A DNA stretch of 64,000 bases, from positions 1 to 64,000 of the forward strand of contig WNNJ02000469.1 of the NCBI GenBank assembly GCA_012934845.2, in the 5' to 3' direction. A model generated the notes under the pieces. The model had not been told where the DNA came from and did no database searches. It worked only from the letters and a program-made list of their open reading frames with translations. This stretch comes from Pomphorhynchus laevis (lineage: Eukaryota; Acanthocephala; Palaeacanthocephala; Echinorhynchida; Pomphorhynchidae). A program made the translations under genes and the position numbers. Of this stretch, positions 1 to 13,300 are shown one piece after another; positions within the stretch are counted from its first letter, which is position 1, and each line of letters opens with the position of its first letter.

Positions 1-130
1 TAATATTAATATATTATAAATAATATATTATTAATAATATATTAATAATATTATTTATATTATATTATAATATTAAATTATTAATATTATAATATTAATT
101 TTATATTATTAATAATATTAATCTGAGCGA
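1..130. repeat. TAATATTA-type low-complexity satellite
   Basis: Nearly pure A/T with repeated TAATATTA and TATTAATA words. A similar block lies at 2080-2190, so the LINE fragment between them seems embedded in one AT-rich tract. Confidence 0.8.
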
Positions 131-173
131 TTTATTTTACATCAATTGAAATTTTAAGGCTTTTACGCCTCCT

Positions 174-1992
174 TCAGCTTAATTTGTCAATTTGTTCCAA
201 GCTTATAGTTGCCAAATATGTACACCGGTAAACGTTATTAAGATCCTGACACCTCTTCAAACAGAACTTGCATCTACAAGCTGAGCTCCTGTCATGCACC
301 CCACCTTTTTCACAAAACTTACTACGGTGTCCAGTCGTTGATATGCGTGCTATAAGATGGCGTTTCGAGAAGTTTGGCAATTTTCTAGTCAGATTGCTTC
401 ATTGCCGGCATCTCGTAATATTCATCTGATACTCCCTTTATTTTATCACGCCATATGCGGGTGTATGCCTGATAATTCGATGTATTCGCTAGCGTGAATC
501 TTTCTTTTGATATCCATGATGTAGGTTGTTGTTTCGTAAACAAAGCAACAAGTCTTGATAAAAATTTCTGCGATAAGCCTAAATATCGTTTGAGAAAAGA
601 CCATTTTGCTTTATCGAGTGTTTCTATATTTTGAACAGTCAGGTATTTCCAAATTGTTTGTAATCCATACGTTATTATAGGTTCAAGCATAATCCTAAAA
701 AGAGTCATGACCCCCTTAAGAGAGATTTTTCTAAAATTCGAAAAACACGATATTCTCGTTGCCAATTTGCATCTGACGTTATTTAGGTTTTCCGAAAATG
801 ACCACCTTGACGTGAGCGTCACGCCTAAATACAGGAATGATGGCGCGGTTTTTATTGATTTGTCTGCTAATATGAGTTTGTCTCCCTGTTACAGACCTCT
901 GGTTTGTCTTATCGGCATCGACAATCGATTCCCGTCTTCGATCCTTATCAGGTTAGGTAGTAAAATGCTATTCAATACTTTCAAAACTCTTCCCTCTACT
1001 TTGTGCAGAAATTGTAACTTTATCAACAATAATCCACTGTCAATTCCATCGTACGCCTTCGAGAAATCCACAAACACTGCTATTGTAGGTCCACACTGAC
1101 CTCGTGAACTATTTCTTACCATGTCACGTATTTCTCTGATATCACTTTTTGTTGATCTTCCCCTGCAAAAACCGAATTGTTCGTTTGGAAGTGATCTATG
1201 TCTCTCGAAATATGAGTTTAACCGAACTGATAATAGTCTTGTGAACAACTTATACGAGTGACTCAGAAAGGAAATACCCCGATAGGAATCTGGATCAAGC
1301 GGATCACCTTTTCCTTTATATAGTACTTTTACTTGAACACTTCTCCAAACTTCCAATATTATCCCGCTTTCTAATATTGCGTTAAACATTTCTGTAAAGT
1401 AATAACTAACTTTTGCATTTATCACCTTCAGCTGCTCATTGCAAACCAGGTCTTCACCCGCAGCCCTATGATTAGGATTTCGACTAATCTCCCCGAATAT
1501 CTCCAGCATGGTAAAATCAATGTTTAATTCGTCTACTCGATTATAAGATGCACTGATAACATAATCTATACTCATGTAGTTCTCGACCACAGTATCCTTG
1601 TGATCATATAGCATTTCACTATAATGTGAATACCAAACGTCCATATTAATGTTGCTTGTGATACTTCCATTCCTTTATGGTAAAAGTTTCCATGGTTGTG
1701 TTTCTGCATCACGTAGCCATCGTTGTTCCTTCTGATATCTCCTATTATTGATCGCTCTTTGCAGTTTACTCACATACTGGTTTCTCAAAGTCAAGTAAAC
1801 TTTCCTTTTTATTGGTTGGTTCTTTAGCTGATGTTTTACCATAAGCATTCGCCTTTTCAGCTTCTCTATCTCATATCTATCAAATATTTTTAAATTGCTG
1901 TGAATATATTGCTTTTCCATGCTGGCTGCGCGTAATATTCGACAAAAGTGATTGTAGCTCTCATTTAAATGTCCATTTTTACCAATTGACAA
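174..1992 (-). mobile_element. LINE fragment A (RT plus C-terminal zinc-knuckle), internally deleted
   Basis: Read on the minus strand. 1992-1675 is a basic linker. 1644-889 is a reverse-transcriptase N-half with VLYKGKGDPLDPDSYRGISF, NEQFGFCRGRSTKSDIREI and motif A (FVDFSKAYD). 822-385 is an RT thumb/C-terminal part (LYLGVTLTSRWSFSE, PIITYGLQTIWKYLT), followed by a cysteine-rich tail near 290-240. The frame jumps from IRQTRGL almost directly to the thumb, so the palm with the Y-DD box is missing. A dead retroelement of the jockey/R1 broad group; the exact clade is not resolved. Confidence 0.87.
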
Positions 1993-2394
1993 AGTTCAAA
2001 TATGTGTAGTTGTGCAATTTTTTCTGCATCGATAGTCCTACTCTTAATTTCGTTGTCTAAAAGCAAATTATACTAAGATTGCTAGTAATATTAATATTAT
2101 TAATAATATTAATAATATATTATATTAATAATATATTATATTAATAATATTAATATAATATATTAATATTATTAATATTAATATTAAATATAATATTTAA
2201 ATATACATCATATTTAGGTATATTTGAATGCGTTATTTAATATTTGAATAAATCAAGTAATTTTGAATTACTAAATAAATAATAATAAATAATATTAATA
2301 TTATTATAAATAATAATTATTATTTATTTTGATAAATTATAATAATTACTACTAGTAATTCCTAAGTACTACCTAATTGTTTCAACGTATCTAG
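1993..2394. other. AT-rich end of upstream intron
   Basis: TAATATTA low-complexity runs at 2080-2190 and 2270-2340, then the splice acceptor of the first visible GOGAT exon. No earlier GOGAT exon is visible in 1-2394. Confidence 0.7.
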
Positions 2395-2529
2395 GCATGT
2401 CCGATTGGACCTGAACACAATCTTCTACAACCAGCTCCAGAGCAGTGCCAACGCCTCTGGTTAACATCACCTATTCTTACAATAGACGACATGGAAGTGC
2501 TTAAATTGCTTAGTACAAAACAGCTAAGG
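2395..2529 (+). CDS. GOGAT: GOGAT exon 1 of window (central domain)
   Basis: Phase 0 at both ends: acceptor CTAG before GCA, donor AGG|GTAAAT. Its 45 codons include [17 protein letters not shown] and [13 protein letters not shown], matching the family's GPE-N-LL ... PIL stretch in front of the central domain. Confidence 0.93.
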
Positions 2530-5500
2530 GTAAATATCTGTAGATTTTCTTGAAGCAATTAATTTTATTTTTATATTCAATTGTTATATTAAAGCTTTAC
2601 TGCTTTGTTGTTTAATTTGCTAATAGTTTTACCGCTAATTTTAATGTAAACTTTAGTTTTAGCTTTCCAGAAGATATTTTGATCTAAGATAGCAGAGTAT
2701 AAAGTTTATTTAATAAATTTTATTATCATAATTAATTGGTTTTATTAAAGATTTACCTATAGTTTTATTTGCTTATAATAATTAATTTGAGTAATTAATT
2801 TGATTACATAACCTATTAATTAATCCAACGTTTAGATTGAAATAATTAATTTGAGCAGATAGTTTAACCCGTAATTAAGATAAGTTTTTTTATCTTATCT
2901 GACTTTATTAATCATATTAAGATAAGTTTTTTTTTTATCTTATCTGACTTTATTAATCACATTTTAAATTTATATATTTTCGAATTCAAATTTATTTATT
3001 AAATTTGTAAAAATAATAAACAGCATTCTGATTCGATGGAAGCTTATAAATGAAAAGTCTACAATCTTATTTATGTTTTTAGTCGAAAGTAATCAACATT
3101 ACATATTCTTCGAAAGTGGGTACTTCCGGTTTAGAGAATACATTAAAAAGGGTGATTAACGATTGCGCAAAAGCAGTACGATCTAATTTCAATATGCTCA
3201 TTTTATCTGATCGCTCAGTTGGACCAAGCCTAGTTCCAATAAGGTATATACTTTGATAACTTTAATTTTACCTTTTTAGAAATAATATTTATCATATTAT
3301 TTTAGTTATTTATTTAAATTTACGACCACATAAACAGATATGTTCAGCCTTATTGATTCTAAAATCAAATTTTAATTTTTATATTTATAATGTAAACTTG
3401 ATTGCCTCCATATGAGTTTAAATTCAATGATTGCTTAAATAATTTACAAACTGTGCAATTTATATTCTTTACGTGATCATAGCGGTCTATTTGAATTATA
3501 TTTAATGTAAATTAATCTGATATTTTATAATATTTTCTAATATTTTAGTGTTAAAATGTGCTTGATCTTGCTAACAATTCCATTCAGCCGTTAGATTTAT
3601 ATTTTAACTACTAACAATTTATCTGGTTATTGAACGCTTAAACGAATCGACTAATTTCGATTTACTGAACAGTTTTGAGATTTGCTAAATCACTTTTTGC
3701 TAGAAAACAATACAGAACGCATTTGCAGAGTTTTCAAAAGCTTTATAAGCTAGTTTATGCGATAACTACATTGTATTAATGTAAAACTCAATTTAAAACA
3801 CAGAGAACAAAATATGGGCTGAGAAATAAGTTCCAACTTTAGGAATTATACTAGATAATCATATTACATAAAAGAGAATATGTCGTTCAATTAATTATTT
3901 GATTTATTAATTTATTTACATTTTTAAATGTTAAGATTTTTATAAAAATCTTAATTTATAAAATATCCAAATTATAAGAATTTTAAGTGCGCATTCATTT
4001 TTCTGGACAAATATAATGATTCTTATTTAATGAACAAAATTGTATTATAGAATTAAAAATAAATTCAACCGCTTTTTTTGCATATAATTATTACTTGCTA
4101 ATGATTTTGTTACTAATCGTCACTTGTCAGATTATCCATCAGCTAATTTTAACGTTTAGCATGAAAAACGGCATATTTTTTCAGAATAATCAAATATTCC
4201 AATCCTTAGTTCAAATTAACTGCTGATTTGATAAAATAAAATTTATAAAATTAAAAATATAAATTTATAGGAGAAATTAATTCATTCTAAAAATTACAAT
4301 ATTTCGATAGACCCTGTCATCATTTTTAGGATAATAATCATTTAATAATAATTTTGTAATTTTTCTTAAGATTATGGCGGCAACTCTCAATTTTTTTTTG
4401 TAATTTTTGGAATAAACTGATTTTTTATAAGAAATATAATATTTTATAAATTATATAAATATTATATAACATTCGCAACTTGACAACGTTAGTTTAATTG
4501 GTTAAATTTCACTTAATTTAATTGTTTAAATCTAATTCCTAAATTTTAATTCAATATTGTATATAAAAGGTATACACTTGAACTTTACGAATTTACAAAA
4601 TGTTCAAATATTTTAGCATTTATTAAATGCAATTTGGCAGATTTTTCAAGTAATTTACAATTTCTTAAAAAATGTACAACCATAAACGAATAAATTTCCG
4701 TGAGTGCCCAAATATGAGTTAACTCTTGTCCATGAGTAACCAAAGCGTTTTGACCTTTACTTTGCATGAACTACTTGATATCTTATCGCCCTTTAAGGCT
4801 GATTTACTCCATTTGATCCATTAATTAATTCGATGAACTCTATTTTGACATCAGGTTTTAATTGCCACCATTTTGTTAAATTATATACTAGATGTTTGAT
4901 GTATTTATAAATCTTCAACATCATAACGAATATGTGCTATGAAGACGGTTATGTCTCTACTATTAAAAACCGGTCAGTTTTTAAATTGTTCTGTTGTAAA
5001 TTGAAAGTTTATTATTTTAAGCAGAGTTCCTAAATCTGTATATCAATAAATAATCCAAAATTGATATGCATATTACATCAAAAAATAATATTATTTTCCC
5101 TAATTCGAGTTAAAGATAGTGAATTTGGATATGTAAAAATACAGTTTTTACAAATATAATAACCTCTAATAGATAGATTATATAATTTATTTGCCAATTA
5201 AAGATATCGTAGTAATTTTGCTATCAATTATTTCCTATTATTTGAGTGCTCTACTTGCAGTTGGAGCTGCCCATCAGCATTTGGTTAATGAACATCTTCG
5301 TATGAAAACTGCACTGCTTGTGGAATCAGGGGAAGTAAGAGACATCCATCATTTTGCTGTTCTGTTAGGATTCGGTGCTGATGCTATTTGTCCATACATG
5401 GTTATGCAGTTAATTGTCAAATATCAGAAATTGCGCGTATTTCATATGGATGCATCTGATGAACAGCTATTCGATAGATACAGAGCTACTTGTCTAAATG

Positions 5501-7308
5501 GGTTATTTCATATAATGGCCAAGATGGGAATATCTACTTTACAGAGCTTTAAAGGTGCTCAGTGCTTTGAATGTGTTGGACTTGCTGAAGAAGTAGTTGA
5601 GATGTGCTTTACCGGAACTACATCCAGAATAGGCGGAGTTGGATTCGAGATATTGGCCTCAGAAGTACGTATAAAATAAATAATAAAATTTTACCAGTAT
5701 TCTTTAATTTTTAATAAAAATGACCAAATGTGGCTCATTTATTAAACAATGAAAATGATGGTAATATTATATGAAATATAATTTTATGCAGAAATCGTAG
5801 GTTTTCTTTTTGTTAATCTCATATATAACCTTAATTCTTGTTTTAAATTAGTCTTATTTCTCTATTAACGCATAACAGAAGTCGTCCTGATTTTTAAAAA
5901 CTGCCTTCTAATAATTATCTGAAGCAAAATTATACGTTTTTATCTTGTGCTCGACTATATTTTAATGTTTACAAATCTTAAATGTATTGATAAGTTCTGC
6001 TAAGGTACGATAACCACGATATGTTAGGTTTATTATAACTTAGATTTTGAGATTGATGTGGTAAAGCTTGCAACTTAGATTCCGATAAAACTGATAATTA
6101 GAACAACAATAGTTTAAAAAATATTGCAAAGTTATAATATATAATTGTGTTATATTTGCTATATTTGTTATATATTGTAATGGTATTGGAATATATTGTT
6201 ATATTTTACAAACTACAATTTGTTGATGTGAAAATGTTCAAATAGATATTTCAAAATAGGCGACGCTAAATAAATTCAGCACGTAATGGCTATGTGAAAT
6301 TAAAGAAATCGAAACTTGGGATCGAACCAAACGATAAATAAATTCTTTATCGTTTATTAGTCGACGGAGATATTCAACATTGCGTTTCTAAATTAGAGAT
6401 CTTAATCGATTTTATAATATCGCCAGACAAATATTATAAATATTTCATTTTATTAAATTTTTATTTTACAAATATTGTCAATTTAAATTATTTGCTGATG
6501 TATTTAGCATATTTATTCGCCATATTTAAGATTCTTACTTCTCTATTCTGCTTGATCAATATGTTTCTTAGCAATGTCAAATAAATATGCTTTAATTAAA
6601 AAGTATATTAAATATTATATAACAATGATTATAGTATAATAATTGTTACTATTTATATTACTATAACACAATGAATATATTTAAGTGTAATTTATTAAAA
6701 TTAAAAAATTCGTTTGTAAAATTTATCATCTTATCTTTATTAATATATAAATAAGTAGTTATTCCCTTTATTTAGGCTGTTCAAATTTTGATAACTTTTT
6801 ATTTCTAACGAAATTTTCTTAAGGTGCATCAACGTCATGTTGTTGCCTACAGCGATCGAGTTTGCGATATAAAATTTGCTCAAAACTACGGATTTATTGA
6901 TTGGCGTGCAGGTGGAGAATACCACTTATACAGTCCACAATCGATTGATTTACTAAGCGTAAGTTTACACTTTAAAAAGCATAATGGCTTGCTCATAGAT
7001 AGTGCGTTTTCACATTCTATGATACAAAAATTATATATGAAAATATATAAATAAATATCTATTTATAATTCTGATGATTATAAGCACCACAGCCTGGGGT
7101 CAACAGTTATTGACGCTGCATATATATTTGTCGAAAATATTTCGGGAAAATACAAACCAGGCAACAAGCAAGATTTTGTTACTGGCAAAATTGTTCAATT
7201 GAAGAAGGCGAAAGCCGAAACGTTTTGAATCAATTAATAAATTCTTGCTTGTTGCCTGGTTTGTATTTTCCCGATATATATATACTATTATATATAAGGT
7301 GTAACAAC

Positions 7309-7380
<72 letters not shown>

Positions 7381-10300
7381 TATGATTTCCCCACAAGGAG
7401 GCATAAACACCAGGTGTTTATGACGCCTTGTGGGGAAAACATAGTGATTTATTTACTAATTACAAATTATAACATAAATAATTAAATTATAATTATATCC
7501 TCATCAGATCAAGAAATAGAACCGAATTATTCTCTCAATATTCAAAGTCGCTACGTATGCCCAGTCATCCTTTGTGTGACGACAAACTTCAACAACGGTA
7601 TACGCATTTCGCTCTAAGGGAGCTCATCAGTACCGTGACTTTAATAATCATCCATAGGAACCTTAACACACGATCGAACAGTGTTTAAAACTCGAAAAAC
7701 AGAACTACTATTAATTTGAATCATCAGAGGAAATTTAGCATAAGCTCTGTGCATGGCAGTGACTATTGCAGTTTAACCATGCATCAGGCACTTAATTCCT
7801 TTTAATAGAAATGCTGAAGAGGTTATATAGAATGCTACCAGGTGTTTATGCCTCCTTGTGACGAAAACATAATGATTTATTTACGAGTACACCATTTGGT
7901 TTCCCAAGGCATGTGTAATTACTGTCCCAAGGTAGTGATTTATTTATAAGTATATTATTGGGGGTTCCAGGGCAGGTGTAAGATCCAATTATATTTTATA
8001 CTATTGTACACTTTAAACTATCCCTGTAAAACAGCATTTCTATTAAAATGAATATAGTGCCTGATGTATGGTTAAACTGCAATACGCACTGCCATGCGTA
8101 GAGCTTATGCTAAATTTCCTCTGATGATTCAGATTAAGGGTAGTTCTGTTTTTCGAGCTTAAAACACTGTTTAAGCGTGTGTTAAGGTGCCTATGGATGA
8201 TTATTGAAGTCGCGGTACTGATGAGTTCCGTAAGAGCGAAACGCGTCTACGGTTGTTGAAGCTTGTCGTCACACATAGGATGACTGGGCATACCTAGCGA
8301 CTTTGAATATTGCATGAATAATTCAGTTCTATTTCTTGGTCTGATGAAGATATATAGAATGCTGCCTGGTGTTTATGCCTCATAATGAGGAAAACATAAT
8401 GATTTATTTACGTGTACACCATTGAGTGTTCCAGGGCAGGTGTAAGAACAAATTATATTTTATATATTTGTACACTTGACAGTGTCTCTGTAAAACAGCA
8501 TTTCTATTAAAAGGAATTTAGTGCCTGATGCAATAAATTAAATTGACTAAATCATGAAAAAATCACCAACTAAATCATGTCGATTTCACTACAAAATAAG
8601 ATATATTTTTTATTTAATTTAAATAATGAACATTAAATAACAATGAATTCATTATATGATTATAATTCATTATATTATTATTCATTAAATGGCATTTCAA
8701 TAACCCTTCATTAACATGGTGCATGTTAAAAATACCTGTCTGAGGTTTCCGTGGTGCCCACAAAGTTTGCGTTATACACATACCAGTTTTGAGTGCATCC
8801 GGTATACGCTCTTGTATTCGTCGGATAAGCGGTATTAATTCCTTGGTGTTATTAATAATATCGAGGAATTTAGTGCCTGATGTATGGTTAAACTGCAATA
8901 CGCACTGCCATGCGTAGAGCTTATGCTAAATTTCCTCTGATGATTCAGATTAAGGGTAGTTCTGTTTTTCGAGCTTAAAACACTGTTTAAGCGTGTGTTA
9001 AGGTTCCTTTGGATGATTATTAAAGTCACGGTACTGATGAGCTCCCTTAGAGCGAAACGCGTATACCTTTGTTGAAGTTTGTCGTCACACATAGGATGAC
9101 TGGGCATACGTAGCGACTTTGAATATTGCGAGAATAATTCGGTTCTATTTCTTGGTCTGATGAGGATATATAGAATGCAGCCTGGTGTTTATGCCTCCTT
9201 ATATATAAAACGCACCGAGATGACTAATCCTCTGATATATAATTCACTTTATTACATGTATTTCCGTTATATATTCCATGATTAATCCAGACAAAAATAA
9301 TTCTTTAAATAATATTATTTCATTAGATTTGACTCATATTATGTCAGTTATTACAGTGACATTTTCTTTTTTCTCTTACTACTCTAAAAGTTGATATTCT
9401 GGCTCGTCAACAAAAGATAATAGAACTTTATCTAATTTATAATTTTATACTTTTATTTAAGCATCTAAGAAATACCTACATCATTGGCGTTACATGCCCT
9501 AGGCCACTAAGTGTTCGTTTATCCATACAACGCCGACTTTTAACATGGCATTGTTATAGTTGACATTCTAACAAAAAAAGCTTAAATTTTACTTTTTATA
9601 CAAACGGTTTTTAATAAACTCGTAGTTTATTTGATTCTTTTAATTATTAGGATAACATGTTAGCAATTGCGAATCGTAAATCAAATGCATTTAACCAGGT
9701 TAAATACAATATATATTTAAATAAGTTAAATATATACAATGTGTAATTTTATATCAAGTCTGTAAATCATTAATCTGTAAATAATATTTTGCTTACTTTT
9801 TTCTGCTATTTTAAAGCAGAAATAGATTTACCAAATAGGTATATTTTTGAATCTAGGTACCGTTTTGTGATAATAAGTTTGTTATTGCCTCTGAAGTTAT
9901 CATTTAAACGTGAAGATTATAACTTTGAAATTTTGTCTTTGGTTGTAAAAAATTGCGTAACAATTTTCATTTCTATTAATGAAACTAATAGATTTTTATA
10001 GATATAAAATATATGAAATTAATTTAGATACTTTTAATATCTCATATTTGAAGAACATATATTATATTTAATAATTCAAATATGATGGTTTCAAATTAAG
10101 GACACAATTATTATAAATGAAATCTAACCTTTTTGTTTTTAAATTAGTTTTATTTCTCTATTAACAAAGGTCGTCTTTATTTTTTAAAAACTTCTTTAGA
10201 AAAAAATCTGAAGCAAAATTATACGTTTTTATTTTCTGCCCGACTCTATTTTAATGATTATTTCTATTGTGAATATTCATTGCTTACACGAGCCGTATTA

Positions 10301-13300
10301 CTTTATTGTTAGGTTTCATTCAGCAGAGTCATTAACAGGACCGAAACACGAAATGTAGGCGTGAGCTCACTGCTGATGAGATCCACCCACGCTGATTGTA
10401 GTGTACAGTGATGTTGACAGGATTGAAAGAACCATACGAGGATAATATAAAATCGACCAATGAAGTAATACGGATCGTGTAAGAGCAATGAATATTCACA
10501 ATAGTAAAACGACATCTTACGGTTTACTGTCCGGTGAACAATTCGTATAGGAATGAATAATAAACTAGCATTTCGACGACAAGGAGTACAGCAGAAACTG
10601 TAAACGGATAGAAACACGAAATGTAGGCGTGAGCTCACTGCTGATGAGATCCACCCACGCTGATTGTAGTGTTCAGTTCTGATAGGATTGAAAGAACCAC
10701 ACGAAGATAGCATGAAATCGACTAATGAATTTAATTTTTATGTTACACAGTCACCGTTCCATTTTGTGTTTTAGATTATAAATTATCATTGATACTATCT
10801 TATTGGTCAAAAGTAGCCAATGTACTTTTATTTTTGGGAAAATTAGTACATATAAATTTTTCAGAGAGCAATCCACACGAATAACCTTGAAGTATATCGA
10901 AAGTTTTCTTGTTTGCACAATGAACTGACTAAGCACTGTACACTTTCCGGTCAACTGGACTTTGTATACAGCAATAACCCTATCAGCCTTAACGAAGTCG
11001 AAAGCAAAGCATGTATTTTAAAGAGGTTTGCGGCAGGTATTTATTTTAGTATTTGAAAGTTTCGACAAACATCGGAGGTAAATAATATATTAATTGCATT
11101 AAATATTATGCAATTATTGAATGATCTACGATTTTTGTACCTACCAAAATATTGAAAACGAATTTGATAAATAAAACGTTTTTTAACTGACCTTCGCAAT
11201 TATGATCTCATAATTGCGAAGGTCAGGGGTCACTTTAAAAGAACGAGTGTTTTCACATAATTATGCGGGTACAATGATGTTTTCTTGCAGACGATTGATA
11301 TCAGTAGTGATATCGATCAGTAGTCATTTCGACTAGAACTATTTGAGATAATTCCTATTCGATTATGTCCCTGATGATGTTGTGTTAAATCGGGAGTGAG
11401 TAAACATGTTTTATGACAAGGAAGTATTGCCCACAACATTGTTTGACCATCCATACAAACAATATAGATCGTCAATGACACTATAACGATATTTCGCCTT
11501 TCTCACAAATATAGTTGTTTTATTTAATAAAATGTATTAAAATATTTGTACCATTACTGGGCTACCAGAGAATGGGTACATAAAAATAATAATATTCGCT
11601 AAAAAGAATGATGTTACATTCAACGTGAACATAAACCTCGTAAACTTGAGGAATTTGTTTGATCCGATAATTATCTTTCCTTCCCTCCATTAGCGACTTG
11701 TCTGCTATAACTCTTGACTATAACTTTCATCTGATGCGGTATGCTGATACAATCCTCATATACTATCACGCGCATTATCTTTGGATCCACGATCTCGCAA
11801 CTTCCGCAACAAATTGTCTTTTACTGATATCTTTTAATGATACTCTCCAACTATCACTTCTCCCTTTGCCTAGCTCTTAATCATGAAAAGTTTAAAATCA
11901 TGTGGATAATTCCTAATCACCTCGACACAACTCCACATATTTTATATCTGTTAATTATATCATTATTTCAATCGTTGACAATATGATTTTCATAGGTTTT
12001 CACTTTGACAAATTTATTTTCTTCAAACCCTTTGCCTATGACAAAGTTCACTCTTGTTTCTTATTTCTTCGTGATCTCCATTGCATTCGTAGGTTGATCG
12101 TCTTCCGATCTTGTTTTGTTCTTATATAGTCTCCCCTGTTTCCCAGAAGCGACTTTTGCCTTAGCCTACTTGCCAACTCATAATTCTGCTCTTTTATCTC
12201 TTCAACGTATTATAAACTCTGCTGTTAGTGTCTTATTGCGTCTTTACCGCCTCGACCATATATCCCATCATCTTTCCGTCTTATCTTGACCCACAATTAA
12301 CCTTTGTGTTGAATTTTGTTTGCGTATTGTTACCTATCGTCTTCTATTTCGTTACTTATCATCCTACTTACACCTTGATTATCTTGATGATTCGAGCTAT
12401 GGCTTCTTGGCTCTGCGATCAAGTAATTCTCTACTTCACGTCCCTCCGTACTCAACCAACACAAAAGCCTCCGCTATTTTATCGTCGCTGCTCCACTTGC
12501 CTGGAATTCTTTGCCATCTTACGTCCGTTCTTCCTCGTCAATCCTACTCTTCAAATATCGTCTAAGTTACTGCACTATGGCTTTACCTCTACAATATATC
12601 AAGAAATCCATTCTCTCAACATCTTATCCAACTCACAACTCTATCATACCACTTCAACGAACTACTCAACATGTTTTGTTTACCACCGACGTATTGCCGC
12701 ATTCCTTGTCGTATACTTCCTTCAATTTTATTAACAAATTCATTTTACATTTTATTTTGTTTCTCACATTTGTTTTTTCGTGGGCTTGTAAGCGCGCATA
12801 GGCGCCCATTTGCCACTATAAATAAAATACAGGCTATTTGAATTTTTATTTAGCTGCCATAAGCTTTGGATCTGTTTCAATTGAGGCATATAATAGCATA
12901 GTTCGGGCAATGAAGACTCTAAAATGTTCTTCAAACTGCGGAGAAGGTGGAATTCCTGCCGGTGGAGAAGAAGCAACTATCAAGCAGGCAAGTATTCCTA
13001 ATTTACATTTAAATTATTCTTCGTAAATGTGCATGATAAAATCGCATTGAAAATACATTTGGGATATGTTTCTCGCTTGTACACAATAAATTTATATGCT
13101 GACTACATACTCGATTGAATACTCAGACTTTTAAATATCAACAGTAAACTTTCTGTTTAATTTTAACTTTTGCTAATAAAGGTATAGTTTTATTAAAAAC
13201 TAAACGGTATTATTTATGGATGAATTTGATGTTTTTATATTCGTAATGATCAACCCGAAACTAAATTTTAAACTATTTATTTCTTGGTTTTTAAACTGTT

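Noticed and set aside
707-1099. Plus-strand 130-codon open frame
   Set aside because: It is antisense to the LINE reverse-transcriptase fragment at 889-1644, whose minus-strand frame has clear RT motifs.
6300-6345. GGGATCGAACC as a possible tRNA T-arm
   Set aside because: No matching acceptor, D or anticodon arms could be drawn around it.
7100-7485. Open frames rich in IYIYIY
   Set aside because: They translate the TA microsatellite on both strands.
8835-9107. Conserved ~80-90 codon open frame in R1 copies (also 29076-29324), [20 protein letters not shown]
   Set aside because: It runs on the strand opposite the ribozyme motif and ends at different places in each copy. It looks open only because the repeat copies are alike.
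9651-9698. Possible 48-nt GOGAT exon between AG and GT, phase 0 at both ends ([16 protein letters not shown])
   Set aside because: Exon 4 joins exon 5 (10865) directly with a better family match ([15 protein letters not shown]). A short open AG...GT segment is common by chance in a 3.9-kb intron.
10348-10405. R3 read as a hammerhead (GAAA, then CTGCTGATGAG)
   Set aside because: Only 19 nt separate GAAA from CTGATGA, too few for stems III and I with a cleavage site. The hairpin fold explains the conservation better.
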